A stretch of DNA of 64,000 nucleotides from Sphingobium aromaticiconvertens (GCF_037154075.1 NZ_JBANRJ010000001.1:2289501-2353500); one strand, 5' to 3'. Shown: positions 45,771 to 55,205, counted from the stretch's first letter. Notes: generated by a model from the sequence alone, not told the origin. Translations and numbers: made by a program.

Positions 45771-46712
45771 CTAACGCGCGAGCGGCTTGCGGGTTTCCCG
45801 ACTATGGGCGGTAAGTGATTGATCAACATCAAGGCTTTTGTGCAATTGTTGGTTGGAAAAAAGGGGTTTTCGGTTCCAAATCTCGCCATCGAACTGGTAT
45901 CGGATATGATCCCCTCGGCCGAAACGCTCTCCGTCCCAGGCGATAACCTGTAGTTCAAGGTCATCGTGGCGCGCCACATGAAGCCAGTTGAAGCTTTGTA
46001 GCTCATTGTTGCGAAAGCGGGTGGACGTGGCCGTGCCCGCCTGAATGACGAGCGCGCGCCCGGCATTTTCCACCATCCTTGCCGCAGCCTCTGCATAGGT
46101 GCGGTGGAAATGACCGGCCAGCGCGACATGGACACCCGCGCGGGAGACGCTTTCGATTGCGTCGTCATGCCGCCCGACCGCTTCGCTCAGTTCATTTCCC
46201 TTCGCGATCGGCATGGCGAACAGCGGGTGGTGCGTGACGAGAATACGCGTTTTTTCCGGTGTGACGCGGGCGAAGCGTTCCTCGATCAGCGCCATCTGCT
46301 TGCGATTGATCTTCCCGTCCTTGATCGTCAGCGACCGTGCGGTGTTGATGCCCAGTACGGCAAGTTCGTCATTCTCGAACCAAGGGCACAGGTCGTTGTC
46401 GATATAGCGCTCATAGCGCGTGAGTGGCGTCACAAACCGACGGAAGACATCATAGAGGGGAATGTCATGGTTCCCCGGAACGGCAAGGGTTGTAAAGCCG
46501 GCGGCGCGTAATCGGTTGATATACGCCGATGCCTGCCGGAATTGGGCGATGCGGGCGCGCTGGGTAAAATCGCCGCTGAGGATGATGAGGTCGGGGCGAT
46601 GTTCCTCCATCCAGGCAAGGGTGGCGTCCACCACTGTGGGGTCATGAGCACCGAAATGCAGGTCGGAGAGGTGGGCAATACGGGCCATGGGGAATGAACG
46701 ATGCCGGGCCAT
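45771..46712 (-). CDS. Metallophosphoesterase (calcineurin-like)
   Basis: A 313-aa two-metal phosphoesterase with the five family motifs: S-D-L-H-F-G, S-G-D-F-T-Q, G-N-H-D, V-T-H-H-P-L and G-H-F-H. Layout resembles class III cyclic-nucleotide phosphodiesterases (CpdA type) but could act on other phosphodiesters. ATG at 46712 has AGGGA at good spacing; the internal ATG at 46688 has none. It is divergent from the lipid kinase gene. Confidence 0.92.
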   Translation of the reverse strand: MARHRSFPMARIAHLSDLHFGAHDPTVVDATLAWMEEHRPDLIILSGDFTQRARIAQFRQASAYINRLRAAGFTTLAVPGNHDIPLYDVFRRFVTPLTRYERYIDNDLCPWFENDELAVLGINTARSLTIKDGKINRKQMALIEERFARVTPEKTRILVTHHPLFAMPIAKGNELSEAVGRHDDAIESVSRAGVHVALAGHFHRTYAEAAARMVENAGRALVIQAGTATSTRFRNNELQSFNWLHVARHDDLELQVIAWDGERFGRGDHIRYQFDGEIWNRKPLFSNQQLHKSLDVDQSLTAHSRETRKPLAR

Positions 46713-46771
46713 CCAAGTTTCCCTCAGAAAAACATATGGACCCGTAACATAGGCTCACAGGTTATTGTGGC

Positions 46772-47671
46772 ATGGCTATGAAATCTCTCCCGCGCGAAGC
46801 TGCGCTGGTCGTCAACGCGCATTCACGACGGGGGCAGGCGCTTTTCCGGGATGCCAAGACAAAGCTTGAGGCGGCGGGAGTCGCGTTGATTGCCGCCCAC
46901 GCTGTTGATGATCCCAATCAGATGAACAGCACGGTCGCGCGCGTGATAGCGGATGGTGCGCCGATGGTTATAGTGGGTGGTGGCGATGGTTCCATGTCCG
47001 GCACCATAGATGAACTGGTGGGCAAGGATTGTGTGTTCGCCGTGTTGCCGCTTGGCACCGCGAACAGCTTCGCCCGGACATTGGGCCTGCCCCTTGATCT
47101 GGATGGCGCGGTGGAGGTGATCGCCAGCGGGGAACGGCGGCGGATCGACCTGGGCATGATCGACCACGACTATTTCGTCAATGCAGCCTCGATCGGCCTG
47201 TCGCCGATGATCGGGAAAACCGTGCCGCACAAGCTGAAGCGCTATCTGGGCCGGGTCGGCTATCTGCTGTGGGCGGTCAAATGCTCCGTCGCCTTTCGTC
47301 CATTCCGCCTCATTATCGACGATGGTGAGGGCGAACGGCGCATGTGGTCGACGGAGGTCCGCATACTCAATGGTCGGTTCCACGGCGGCGTGGAGCTATC
47401 CGAGGATGCCGATGTAGAAAGCGGCGACATCATGATCCAGGCGGTCGTCGGGCGCAGCCGCCTGCGGCTGGCAGGCGACTGGTATGCGAAATTCTTCAAG
47501 TTGCGCGACAAGGACGCCCACACGGTTGAGTTCAAGGGACAGAGTTTCCGCCTTGATACGCGACCACGCCTTGGCATCTCGATCGATGGGGAGGTGCTGG
47601 CCCGCACGCCGGTGATGGTCAAAGTCGCGCAGGCAGCGGTTGAGGTCGCGGTGCCCGCCGAACGCGGCTGA
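46772..47671 (+). CDS. Diacylglycerol kinase-family lipid kinase (YegS/BmrU-like)
   Basis: A 299-aa protein with the lipid-kinase core: A-L-V-V-N-A-H-S-R-R-G, V-G-G-G-D-G-S (68-74), L-P-L-G-T-A-N-S-F-A-R and a C-terminal beta-sandwich with D-G-E. It likely phosphorylates diacylglycerol or a related membrane lipid, using ATP. Start could also be the ATG 6 bp further on. Convergent with era, only 7 bp apart. Confidence 0.9.
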   Translation: MAMKSLPREAALVVNAHSRRGQALFRDAKTKLEAAGVALIAAHAVDDPNQMNSTVARVIADGAPMVIVGGGDGSMSGTIDELVGKDCVFAVLPLGTANSFARTLGLPLDLDGAVEVIASGERRRIDLGMIDHDYFVNAASIGLSPMIGKTVPHKLKRYLGRVGYLLWAVKCSVAFRPFRLIIDDGEGERRMWSTEVRILNGRFHGGVELSEDADVESGDIMIQAVVGRSRLRLAGDWYAKFFKLRDKDAHTVEFKGQSFRLDTRPRLGISIDGEVLARTPVMVKVAQAAVEVAVPAERG

Positions 47672-47678
47672 CCGAATA

Positions 47679-48587
47679 TTACTCCACCCAGTCGAGGCCG
47701 ATGTCGCGATAGATGCCCCGGTCGTCCTCCCAATCTTCCTTCACCTTGACGTGCAGGTAAAGGTGAACCTTGACCCCCAGCAGGGCCGACAGTTCGGCGC
47801 GGGCCTTCGAACCGATTTCCTTGAGGCGCTGACCGCCCTTGCCCAGCACGATGGCGCGTTGGGTCGTCCGCCCTACCAGGATCTGCTGGTGGATTTCGAC
47901 GGACCCATCCTGCCGCTCGCTATATTTTTCGGTATCAACAGCGGTGGCATAAGGCAGTTCGGCGTGGAGCTGATGATAAAGCTGCTCGCGGGTGATTTCC
48001 GCCGCCAGCATCCGGTCGGTGGCGTCCGACACCTGATCCTCCGGAAAATGCCACGGCCCTTCCGGCATGGCGGCGGCAAAGGCGGCCTTGAGTTCAGGCA
48101 GGCCGTCGCCGGTCGCGGCGCTGACGAAGAAGGTTTCGGACAGGCCCAATTTCTCGTTCAGCCGCTCTGTAAGGACCAGCAACTTCTCTTTGATGGCGAT
48201 ATCGACTTTGTTGAGGATCAGCCATTTGGGTTCGGGGCGGTTGACGAAGGATTCGATGATCGGCTCCATCTTGGTGCCAAGGCCAGCCTTGCCATCCACG
48301 ACCAGCGCAATCAAGTCCGCGCCCTGTGCACCGCCCCAGGCCGCTTGCACCATCGCCCGGTCCAATCGCCGCTTTGGCGCGAAGATGCCGGGTGTATCGA
48401 CCAGCACAAGCTGCGCGTCGCCCTCGATCGCCACGCCCATCACGCGGGTTCGGGTGGTCTGCGCCTTGGGACTGGTGATCGCTACCTTCTGCCCGACCAG
48501 CGCGTTGACCAATGTGGATTTGCCTGCATTGGGTGCGCCGACAATGGCGACGACGCCGCAGCGGGTGTTCGGGGTTTCAGCGTTCAA
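47679..48587 (-). CDS. era: GTPase Era
   Basis: A 302-aa GTPase that binds 16S rRNA 3' end and assists 30S maturation. G1 G-A-P-N-A-G-K-S (17-24), G3 D-T-P-G-I, G4 N-K-V-D, and the C-terminal KH domain with V-L-G-K-G-G-Q-R-L-K. The likely start is TTG at 48587 with GGAG 6-7 nt upstream; the open frame continues to another TTG at 48629, without SD. It is third in lepB-rnc-era, 86 bp after rnc. Confidence 0.95.
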   Translation of the reverse strand: MNAETPNTRCGVVAIVGAPNAGKSTLVNALVGQKVAITSPKAQTTRTRVMGVAIEGDAQLVLVDTPGIFAPKRRLDRAMVQAAWGGAQGADLIALVVDGKAGLGTKMEPIIESFVNRPEPKWLILNKVDIAIKEKLLVLTERLNEKLGLSETFFVSAATGDGLPELKAAFAAAMPEGPWHFPEDQVSDATDRMLAAEITREQLYHQLHAELPYATAVDTEKYSERQDGSVEIHQQILVGRTTQRAIVLGKGGQRLKEIGSKARAELSALLGVKVHLYLHVKVKEDWEDDRGIYRDIGLDWVE

Positions 48588-48673
48588 GACATGCTCCGTT
48601 CGGCCGCGGCGCACCGCTGGCCAGATCAATTATCGGTGGGAATAGCATAAAGACGGGGGCGTCGCACGGCGGA

Positions 48674-49345
48674 TCAACCCGTCAGTTTTTCCAGCAGCAT
48701 CGTAGCTGCGGCAGTTTCCGCCTCCTGCTTCGACCCGCCCTCCGCGCTTGCCTCGCCCGCGCCCTTGATGGTGACGGTGACGGTGAAGCGCAGGGCATGG
48801 TGCGGGCCTGTGCGGCCAGTCATCTCATATTCGGGCGGCTTACGCTTGTTGGCGGCGGCCCATTCCTGAAGTGCGGATTTGGGATGGCGGGGCGCTGCTG
48901 TCTGAGTATCGACCCGGCCGGCCCATACGCGGCGGACGAAGGGGCGCGCTTCGTCCATGCCGCCCTCCTGAAACAGCGCGCCGATCAGCGACTCCATGAC
49001 GTCGCCCAGCACATTGTCGCTGTCGGCGGCGCCATCGTCGCGCGCCTGTTTGCCCAGAACGAGATGGGTGGCGACGCCGACGCTGCGCGCAACATCGGCG
49101 CATGTCTCACCCGACACCAGCGCGTTGAAACGGCGGGAAAGCTTGCCTTCCGGTTCGTCGTCGAAGCGTTCGAACAGCCATTCGGCGATGATCAGGCCCA
49201 GCACCCGATCGCCCAGAAACTCCAGACGCTCATAGTTGCGCGCGTTGGCGCTGCCATGGGTCAGCGCCTGAAGGAAGGCATCAATGTCCTTCGGCGCGCG
49301 GCCGATTAGCGCCGTGAGCCACTCTGTCGGATCAGGTCGCGTCAA
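48674..49345 (-). CDS. rnc: Ribonuclease III
   Basis: A 223-aa dsRNA endonuclease that processes rRNA precursors and regulates mRNAs. Signature E39-R-L-E42-F-L-G-D46-R with the other catalytic Asp/Glu in D-V-M-E-S-L-I-G, followed by a C-terminal dsRBD (P-K-S-A-L-Q-E-W...G-G-S-K-Q-E-A-E-T-A-A). Its ATG overlaps the lepB stop by 4 bp, so translation is coupled. Confidence 0.97.
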   Translation of the reverse strand: MTRPDPTEWLTALIGRAPKDIDAFLQALTHGSANARNYERLEFLGDRVLGLIIAEWLFERFDDEPEGKLSRRFNALVSGETCADVARSVGVATHLVLGKQARDDGAADSDNVLGDVMESLIGALFQEGGMDEARPFVRRVWAGRVDTQTAAPRHPKSALQEWAAANKRKPPEYEMTGRTGPHHALRFTVTVTIKGAGEASAEGGSKQEAETAAATMLLEKLTG

Positions 49346-50166
49346 AAACCTTCCCCGATCCGGCTCCAGCGCGCGGCGGTGAACCAGGTCCAGGGCAGCA
49401 GCCAGTTGGCGCTGCCATCGGTCGAAAAGACCGAGACGAGGGCACGGCCCACCAGATTTTCTTCTGGGACCAGGCCAATGCCGCCGCCTTCCTGCGCCGG
49501 GAAGCGGCTGTCGGCGCTGCGGTCGCGATTGTCGCCCATCAGGAACAGATGCCCCTGCGGTACGACCACCGTGTCGCGGTCGTCGGCGGGACCGTCTGGA
49601 TCAAGGTCGAGGACATTATAGCTTTTGCCGCCCGGCAGGGTCTCGCGATATTGCGGATAGCGGCACTGGCGCCCGCCATCGGGCGCGGCTTCCTCAAACT
49701 GGGCGCGATAGCAGGGGGAGGGATTGCCTTCCATGCGTGCGGCGGCGACCATGTTGGGGGAGGCGGGGATGACGAGGTCGGCGACCTTTTGCTTCGGGAT
49801 CGCTTGACCGTTCAGATAGACGGTTCCGGCGCGCACGGAAATCAGGTCGCCGGGCAGGCCGATAACCCGCTTGATATAATCGTCGCGCTGATGCGGTGGC
49901 GCCTTGAATACCACCACGTCGCCGCGCGCGGGCGTGCTGGCAAGGATGCGGCCGGGAATCAGCGGAACGCTGAACGGCAGGGAGTAGCGCGAATAGCCAT
50001 AGGGCCATTTGGCGACGAGCAGATAGTCGCCGATCAGCAGACGCGGCTGCATCGACTCCGACGGGATATTGAAAGGCGATACGATGAAACTGCGGAGGAC
50101 GAAGACGAAGATCGCCAGTTTCGCGAGGAACCAGAGAAAGTCCCGCGTCTCGGATTTTTGGCTCAT
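49342..50166 (-). CDS. lepB: Signal peptidase I
   Basis: A 274-aa inner-membrane protease that removes signal peptides from secreted proteins. One N-terminal membrane helix (about 10-28), catalytic Ser38 in N-I-P-S-E-S-M and Lys99 in D-Y-I-K-R-V-I-G-L-P-G-D, and box E G-D-N-R-D-x-S-x-D-S-R. An insertion with two Cys (about 150-170) is seen, which could form a disulfide. First gene of lepB-rnc-era. Confidence 0.96.
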   Translation of the reverse strand: MSQKSETRDFLWFLAKLAIFVFVLRSFIVSPFNIPSESMQPRLLIGDYLLVAKWPYGYSRYSLPFSVPLIPGRILASTPARGDVVVFKAPPHQRDDYIKRVIGLPGDLISVRAGTVYLNGQAIPKQKVADLVIPASPNMVAAARMEGNPSPCYRAQFEEAAPDGGRQCRYPQYRETLPGGKSYNVLDLDPDGPADDRDTVVVPQGHLFLMGDNRDRSADSRFPAQEGGGIGLVPEENLVGRALVSVFSTDGSANWLLPWTWFTAARWSRIGEGF

Positions 50167-50339
50167 GCCCGTTCGTCATCCCAATAAAGGCCCGTTTCGC
50201 AGGCCGTCGGGCTTTTGCGGCCTTGGAAGGTTGGCGTCAAGCGCTCCCGGGCGGTGCAATGCAGCATGAATGGGACTAAGGGTGGAAAGAATCGACGAGT
50301 GCAGCGTCGACATCGACCTGCGTTGGAGGATTATACATC

Positions 50340-51845
50340 ATGACACGTGCTGCACTGGCCACAATATCGCAAATGCCCCAAATCACCCTGAAGACGGTAT
50401 TTGCCGACGATCCCGACCGGTTGTCGAAATATGTGCTGACCCAAGGGGCACTGCGATTCGACTGGTCGAAAACACATTTGACCGACGAATTGATGAGCGG
50501 CTTTCTGGCGCTCGCCGATGCGCAGGGCTTTGCCGCCCGCCGCGATGCGCTGTTCGCCGGAGAGGCGGTGAACGTCACCGAAGGCCGTGCTGCCGAGCAT
50601 CCGGCGGAACGGGGCGAAGGCAATGCCGAGAGCGTTGCGCTGGCCAAGGCGCTGCATAAGCGGATGCGTGCGTTGATCGATGCGATCGAGGCGGATGCGC
50701 TGGGACCGGTGCGGCACTTATTGCATATCGGCATCGGCGGATCAGCGCTGGGTCCGGACCTGATCGTCGATGCGCTGGAAGGCGATGGCGATCGCTATGA
50801 CGTGGCGATCGTGTCCAATGTCGATGGCACCGCGCTGGAGCGGGCGATGGATCGGTTCGATCCGGCAGCCACGCTGATCGCGGTCGCCTCCAAGACCTTC
50901 ACCACGACCGAGACGATGCTGAACGCGGCGAGCGCGATCAACTGGATGGTCGAAGCAGGCGTCGATGACCCCTATGGCCGCATCATCGCCCTGACCGCCG
51001 CGCCGGACAAGGCGATGGAGTGGGGCGTGGACGAAACTCGCATCCTGCCGTTCAACGAATCGGTGGGCGGGCGCTATTCGCTCTGGTCCTCGATCGGTTT
51101 TCCTGCGGCGCTGGCACTGGGCTGGGATGCGTTTGAGAGCCTGCTGGAAGGCGCGGCGACGATGGACCGCCATTTCCGCTTATCCGATCCGCGCGAGAAT
51201 GCGCCTTTGATCGCCGCCTTTGTCGATCAATATTATACCCGCATCCTGGGCTGCGAAACACGCGCGGTCTTCGCCTATGATGAGCGGTTGCGATTGCTGC
51301 CCTCCTACCTCCAGCAGTTGGAGATGGAGAGCAATGGCAAGGCCGTGAAGCTGGACGGGACGCCCGTCGATGGACCGACCGCTGCCATCACCTGGGGTGG
51401 GGTTGGCACCGATGCCCAGCATGCCGTGTTCCAGCTATTGCATCAGGGGACAGTCCTGACTCCGGTCGAGTTCATTGCATCGAAGGAACCGGGCAATTCT
51501 CTCGACCCCGCGCATCACCGTGCGTTGCTGGTCAATTGCTTCGCGCAGGGCGCGGCGCTGATGCAGGGCAAGGATAATGATGTCGATCCGGCCCGCGCCT
51601 ATCCGGGGAACCGGCCATCTACCACCATATTGCTGGATGACGTGACGCCAGAGGCACTGGGGGCGTTGATCGCTTTCTACGAACATCGCACCTTCGCCAA
51701 TGCTGTGTTGATGGGCATCAATCCGTTTGATCAGTTCGGTGTGGAACTGGGCAAGGAAATCGCAAGGTCGATCGAGGCGGACGGGCCGAAAGGCTTTGAT
51801 CCATCGACCATGGCGTTGATAGAACTGGCGCTTGGGGACATCTAA
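50340..51845 (+). CDS. pgi: Glucose-6-phosphate isomerase
   Basis: A 501-aa enzyme that interconverts glucose 6-phosphate and fructose 6-phosphate. H-I-G-I-G-G-S-A-L-G-P, V-A-S-K-T-F-T-T-T-E-T, the first signature V-G-G-R-Y-S-L-W-S-S-I-G-F and the second region with K-E-P-G-N-S and N-P-F-D-Q-F-G-V-E-L-G-K. Two possible starts: 50340, or the in-frame ATG about 33 bp downstream; neither has a decisive SD. Stands alone. Confidence 0.96.
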   Translation: MTRAALATISQMPQITLKTVFADDPDRLSKYVLTQGALRFDWSKTHLTDELMSGFLALADAQGFAARRDALFAGEAVNVTEGRAAEHPAERGEGNAESVALAKALHKRMRALIDAIEADALGPVRHLLHIGIGGSALGPDLIVDALEGDGDRYDVAIVSNVDGTALERAMDRFDPAATLIAVASKTFTTTETMLNAASAINWMVEAGVDDPYGRIIALTAAPDKAMEWGVDETRILPFNESVGGRYSLWSSIGFPAALALGWDAFESLLEGAATMDRHFRLSDPRENAPLIAAFVDQYYTRILGCETRAVFAYDERLRLLPSYLQQLEMESNGKAVKLDGTPVDGPTAAITWGGVGTDAQHAVFQLLHQGTVLTPVEFIASKEPGNSLDPAHHRALLVNCFAQGAALMQGKDNDVDPARAYPGNRPSTTILLDDVTPEALGALIAFYEHRTFANAVLMGINPFDQFGVELGKEIARSIEADGPKGFDPSTMALIELALGDI

Positions 51846-51908
51846 AGAAAATCCCGTTTGTAACCGCGCGTGCCAGCCGCCATATCCGCCCGACAAGCGG
51901 AGGCTGGC

Positions 51909-53255
51909 ATGAGCGATTATGATGTGGACCTGTTCGTCATTGGTGCGGGGTCCGGCGGGGTTCGTGCCTCGCGTGTTGCCGCAGCGCACGGCGCAAAGGT
52001 CGCGGTGGCTGAGGAGTTTCGCGTCGGCGGCACCTGCGTCATTCGCGGCTGCGTACCCAAGAAGCTGCTAATCTATGGCGCGCATTTCGCCGAAGATTTG
52101 AAGGACGCCCGCCGCTTTGGCTGGAATGTGCCCGATTGCGGGTTCGAATGGACGACCCTGCGCGACAATGTGCTGGGCGAAGTCGATCGACTGGAGGGCC
52201 TCTACAAGAACACGCTCGATAGCCATAAGGTGGAGGTCATCCCCGAGCGGGCGACCGTCACCGGCCCGCACGAGTTGACGCTGGCCAGTGGTCGTACCTT
52301 GACGGCAAAATATATACTGGTTGCGACCGGCGCCTGGCCGATGCTGCCAGACGTCGAGGGAGCCGAACATGGCATCACCTCGAACGAGGTGTTCCACCTC
52401 GACAAGTGCCCGGAGCGCATGGTCATCGTTGGTGGTGGCTATATCGCCAATGAATTCGCCGGGATCTTCCACCAACTCGGAACCCATGTGACCATCGTCA
52501 ATCGCAGCGGCACCTTGCTGCGCGGCTATGACGAGAGTGTGCGTGATCGATTGCTCCAGATTTCGATGACGAAGGGCATCAATTTCCGCTTCAACGCCGA
52601 GTTCGAGAAGATCGAGAAGAATGAGGATGGCACGATGTGCATCCGCATGAAGAATGGCGATCCGATCGCCTGTGACACGCTGATGTTCGCGACCGGCCGT
52701 CGTCCACATACCGATGGGTTGGGGCTTGAAAATGCAGGCGTGGCGCTGGATGAGAAGGGCGCGATCAAGGTCGACGACTATAACAAGACGAGTTGTGAAA
52801 GCATTTATGCGGTCGGGGATGTCACCAACCGTGTGCAATTGACTCCCGTTGCCATTCGCGAAGGGCATGCCTTTGCCGACACGGTGTTCGGCGACAATCC
52901 GCGCACGGTCGATTATGGCTGCATCCCGTCCGCCGTATTCAGCCATCCTCCCTTGGCAGGCGTCGGCATGACGGAGGCGGAGGCCCGCAACAAGTTGGGC
53001 ACCGTCAAAATCTATACCTCCGACTTCCGGCCGATGAAGAATGTGTTGGCAGGACGGGAGGAGCGGGCGCTCTACAAGATGATCGTGGATGCGACCACCA
53101 ACCGCGTCGTCGGCCTGCACATGATTGGCCCGGACGCGCCGGAAATCTTGCAAGCGGCGGCTATCGCGGTGAAGGCGGGTCTGACCAAGCAGGATTTCGA
53201 CGACACCGTGGCCTTGCACCCCAGCATGGCCGAGGAGTTGGTCCTTCTGAAATGA
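51909..53255 (+). CDS. gor: Glutathione-disulfide reductase
   Basis: A 448-aa FAD enzyme that reduces GSSG with NADPH. FAD motif G-A-G-S-G-G-V-R-A-S (12-21), redox pair Cys43-Cys48 in G-G-T-C-V-I-R-G-C-V-P-K-K, NADPH-binding V-G-G-G-Y-I-A-N-E-F-A and C-terminal H-P-S-M-A-E-E-L with the His-Glu pair. The N-terminus G-S-G-G-V-R-A-S-R separates it from dihydrolipoyl dehydrogenase. ATG at 51909 has GGAGG 5 nt upstream. Confidence 0.95.
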   Translation: MSDYDVDLFVIGAGSGGVRASRVAAAHGAKVAVAEEFRVGGTCVIRGCVPKKLLIYGAHFAEDLKDARRFGWNVPDCGFEWTTLRDNVLGEVDRLEGLYKNTLDSHKVEVIPERATVTGPHELTLASGRTLTAKYILVATGAWPMLPDVEGAEHGITSNEVFHLDKCPERMVIVGGGYIANEFAGIFHQLGTHVTIVNRSGTLLRGYDESVRDRLLQISMTKGINFRFNAEFEKIEKNEDGTMCIRMKNGDPIACDTLMFATGRRPHTDGLGLENAGVALDEKGAIKVDDYNKTSCESIYAVGDVTNRVQLTPVAIREGHAFADTVFGDNPRTVDYGCIPSAVFSHPPLAGVGMTEAEARNKLGTVKIYTSDFRPMKNVLAGREERALYKMIVDATTNRVVGLHMIGPDAPEILQAAAIAVKAGLTKQDFDDTVALHPSMAEELVLLK

Positions 53256-53311
53256 TGACTGCGGGTATCTGATGATTCATCCCAGACCCAAGTGGTCGCG
53301 GTTGGCCTGAC

Positions 53312-54985
53312 ATGGCCGTTATTCGTACGACCTGCCCAGGGTGCGGCGTAGGCTGCGGCATCCGCGCGACCCTGATGGATGAGCGCGAAGTCCGGATCGA
53401 GGGGGATCGGATGCATCCTGCCAATGGCGGGCGGCTGTGTCCCAAGGGTGCGCAGTTGGGGGATGCGGTGGGGCTGGAAGGACGGCTGCTCCATCCGCAG
53501 ATCGCGGGCAAGCGGGCCAGTTGGGGCAAGGCGATCAAGCTGGTGGCGAAGCGGTTGACGGACATCGTCGCCAGATATGGTCCGGACTCGGTTGCTTTCC
53601 ACATCTCCGGCCAATTGCTGACGGAGGACTATTATGTCGCTAACAAGCTGATGAAGGGGTTTGTCGGCTCAGCGAATATCGACGCAGATACGCGTCTGGG
53701 CCTGTCCGGTGCTACGCTTGGCCACATTCATGCCTTTGGCGAGGATGTCGTACCCGCCACCTATGAGGATCTGAACAAAGCGGACCTGATCGTGCTGGTC
53801 GGCTCGGGCACTGCCTTGCGCTATCCGGTGCTTCATGAGCGGATCATGGCCGCGTGCACGGAGCGGGATGTAAAGCTCGTCATTATCGACCCACACCCTT
53901 GCGAGGGTGCGGATTTGCACCTGGCCGTGCGACCTGGCAGCGACGCGGTGCTGATGAACGGGCTGCTTGCTTTTTGCGACAAGGCCGGCGCGACCGATCG
54001 GGATTTCCTGGCAAGCAGCGTCAGTGCGCTGGGAGGGTTTTGGGAAGGCGTCAACGCAGGAGGCCATGACATCTGGTCGGTGGCGAGGGCCTGTGATGTC
54101 GCACCCGCGCTACTCAAGCAGTTTTTCACGCTGTTCGCGGCGACCCCGCGCACGATCACGCTGTTCAGCCATGACATGGATCAGGCAATCTATGGGACTG
54201 ATCGCGTGAATGCGATTGTCAATGTCCACCTTGCAACTGGGCGTATTGGCAAGCCAGGGGCAGCGCCCTTCTGCATGACGGATGACCCCAATGCGATGGG
54301 AGCGCGCGAAGTGGGTGCTCTGCCGTCCATGCTGGCCGCGCATATGGATTTCACGGCGGAAAATGTCGCCCGGGTCGAACGATTTTGGGCGGCGTCCCGT
54401 ATGGCGACGAAACCGGGGGTGAGCGCTGTGGGCCTGCGCGATCAGATCCGCGACGGTCGCATCAAGGCGCTTTGGGTGATGGGAGAGGATGCTGGCCTGT
54501 CGTCAGACGATGTGCTGGCTTCCTGCCCTTTTGTGGTGGTGTCGGATTGTGCTGCGGATACGGAGATGGGCCGCTTTGCTCATGTAAGCCTGCCCGCGGC
54601 GGACTGGGGCGAGAAAGATGGCACCGTCACCAATGCCGATCGGCTCATCAGTCGGCAACGTGCCCTGTTTCCTTTGCCCGAAGATGTCAGGCCCGACTGG
54701 TGGATCATCACGCAGGTCGCGCGGGCAATGGGATGGCGTGAATCGTTCCCCTATGACCGGGCGGCGGATATCTATCGCGAACATGCCCGATTGTCGGCGT
54801 ATCAGAATGAAGGGCAAAGGCTGTTCAACCTGAAGCGACATGCGTCCATGTCCAACCCTGCCTATGACGAATTGACGCCCTGGCGCTGGGGAGACGTGCC
54901 GTTTGAAGACGGACATTTTCCGACGCCAGATGGCAAGGCGCGGCTGGTGGCGGTCGGTGGTTTATGCGCCGGTTCGTCGGAATAG
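53312..54985 (+). CDS. Nitrate-reductase-like molybdopterin oxidoreductase, shortened and lacking Mo-ligand Cys
   Basis: A 557-aa homologue of assimilatory nitrate reductase NasA. The N-terminal [4Fe-4S] site is intact (C-P-G-C-G-V-G-C, then C-P-K-G), and many NasA landmarks are kept: G-Q-L-L-T-E-D-Y-Y-V-A-N-K-L-M-K-G, H-L-A-T-G-R-I-G-K-P-G-A-A-P-F, P-N-A-M-G-A-R-E-V-G and W-G-E-K-D-G-T-V-T-N. Where NasA has R-L-C-M with the Mo-binding Cys, this protein has R-L-G-L (Gly130). It stops after P-D-G-K-A-R-L-V-A-V, so the molybdopterin dinucleotide-binding C-terminal domain is missing. SD weak. No nir or nitrate transport gene nearby. Either a decaying gene or a repurposed protein. Confidence 0.8.
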   Translation: MAVIRTTCPGCGVGCGIRATLMDEREVRIEGDRMHPANGGRLCPKGAQLGDAVGLEGRLLHPQIAGKRASWGKAIKLVAKRLTDIVARYGPDSVAFHISGQLLTEDYYVANKLMKGFVGSANIDADTRLGLSGATLGHIHAFGEDVVPATYEDLNKADLIVLVGSGTALRYPVLHERIMAACTERDVKLVIIDPHPCEGADLHLAVRPGSDAVLMNGLLAFCDKAGATDRDFLASSVSALGGFWEGVNAGGHDIWSVARACDVAPALLKQFFTLFAATPRTITLFSHDMDQAIYGTDRVNAIVNVHLATGRIGKPGAAPFCMTDDPNAMGAREVGALPSMLAAHMDFTAENVARVERFWAASRMATKPGVSAVGLRDQIRDGRIKALWVMGEDAGLSSDDVLASCPFVVVSDCAADTEMGRFAHVSLPAADWGEKDGTVTNADRLISRQRALFPLPEDVRPDWWIITQVARAMGWRESFPYDRAADIYREHARLSAYQNEGQRLFNLKRHASMSNPAYDELTPWRWGDVPFEDGHFPTPDGKARLVAVGGLCAGSSE

Positions 54986-55034
54986 ATTTCCGGCGAGCGC
55001 ACATTCCATCGCTAAAAAGTGAGAAAATTCAAGG

Positions 55035-55120
55035 TGGTGCGGACGGCGGGACTTGAACCCGCATTCCCAGGGGGAGGCGGATTTTAAGTCCGCTGCGTCT
55101 ACCGATTTCGCCACGTCCGC
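55035..55120 (-). tRNA. tRNA-Leu (anticodon TAA)
   Basis: On the minus strand, acceptor GCGGACG pairs with CGTCCGC, the anticodon stem GCGGA/TCCGC encloses CTTAAAA (anticodon TAA, reads UUA), there is a long variable arm, T-arm CGGGT-TCAAGTC-CCGCC-like and encoded ACCA. The long variable arm is class II, as expected for Leu. Its 3' end faces the shortened molybdoenzyme gene, 49 bp away. Confidence 0.96.
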
Positions 55121-55128
55121 AATGGCTT

Positions 55129-55158
55129 TCCCCTGCCGGTTGGGGCCAGAGAGGTCAA
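55129..55158 (-). promoter_or_regulatory. Candidate promoter of tRNA-Leu
   Basis: On the minus strand, CTTGACC (-35-like, 55153-55158) lies about 33 nt before the tRNA 5' end; the -10 about 17 nt later is poor. The CTTGAC box matches that before tRNA-Val. Confidence 0.35.
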
Positions 55159-55205
55159 GAGACTCCGCCAATGTTGATGGGCTAAAGTTGTTGGCAGTTG
55201 CGCGC

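Noticed and set aside
45418..45774. 118-codon plus-strand ORF
   Set aside because: No SD and no family; the overlapping minus-strand ORF has a better SD and start.
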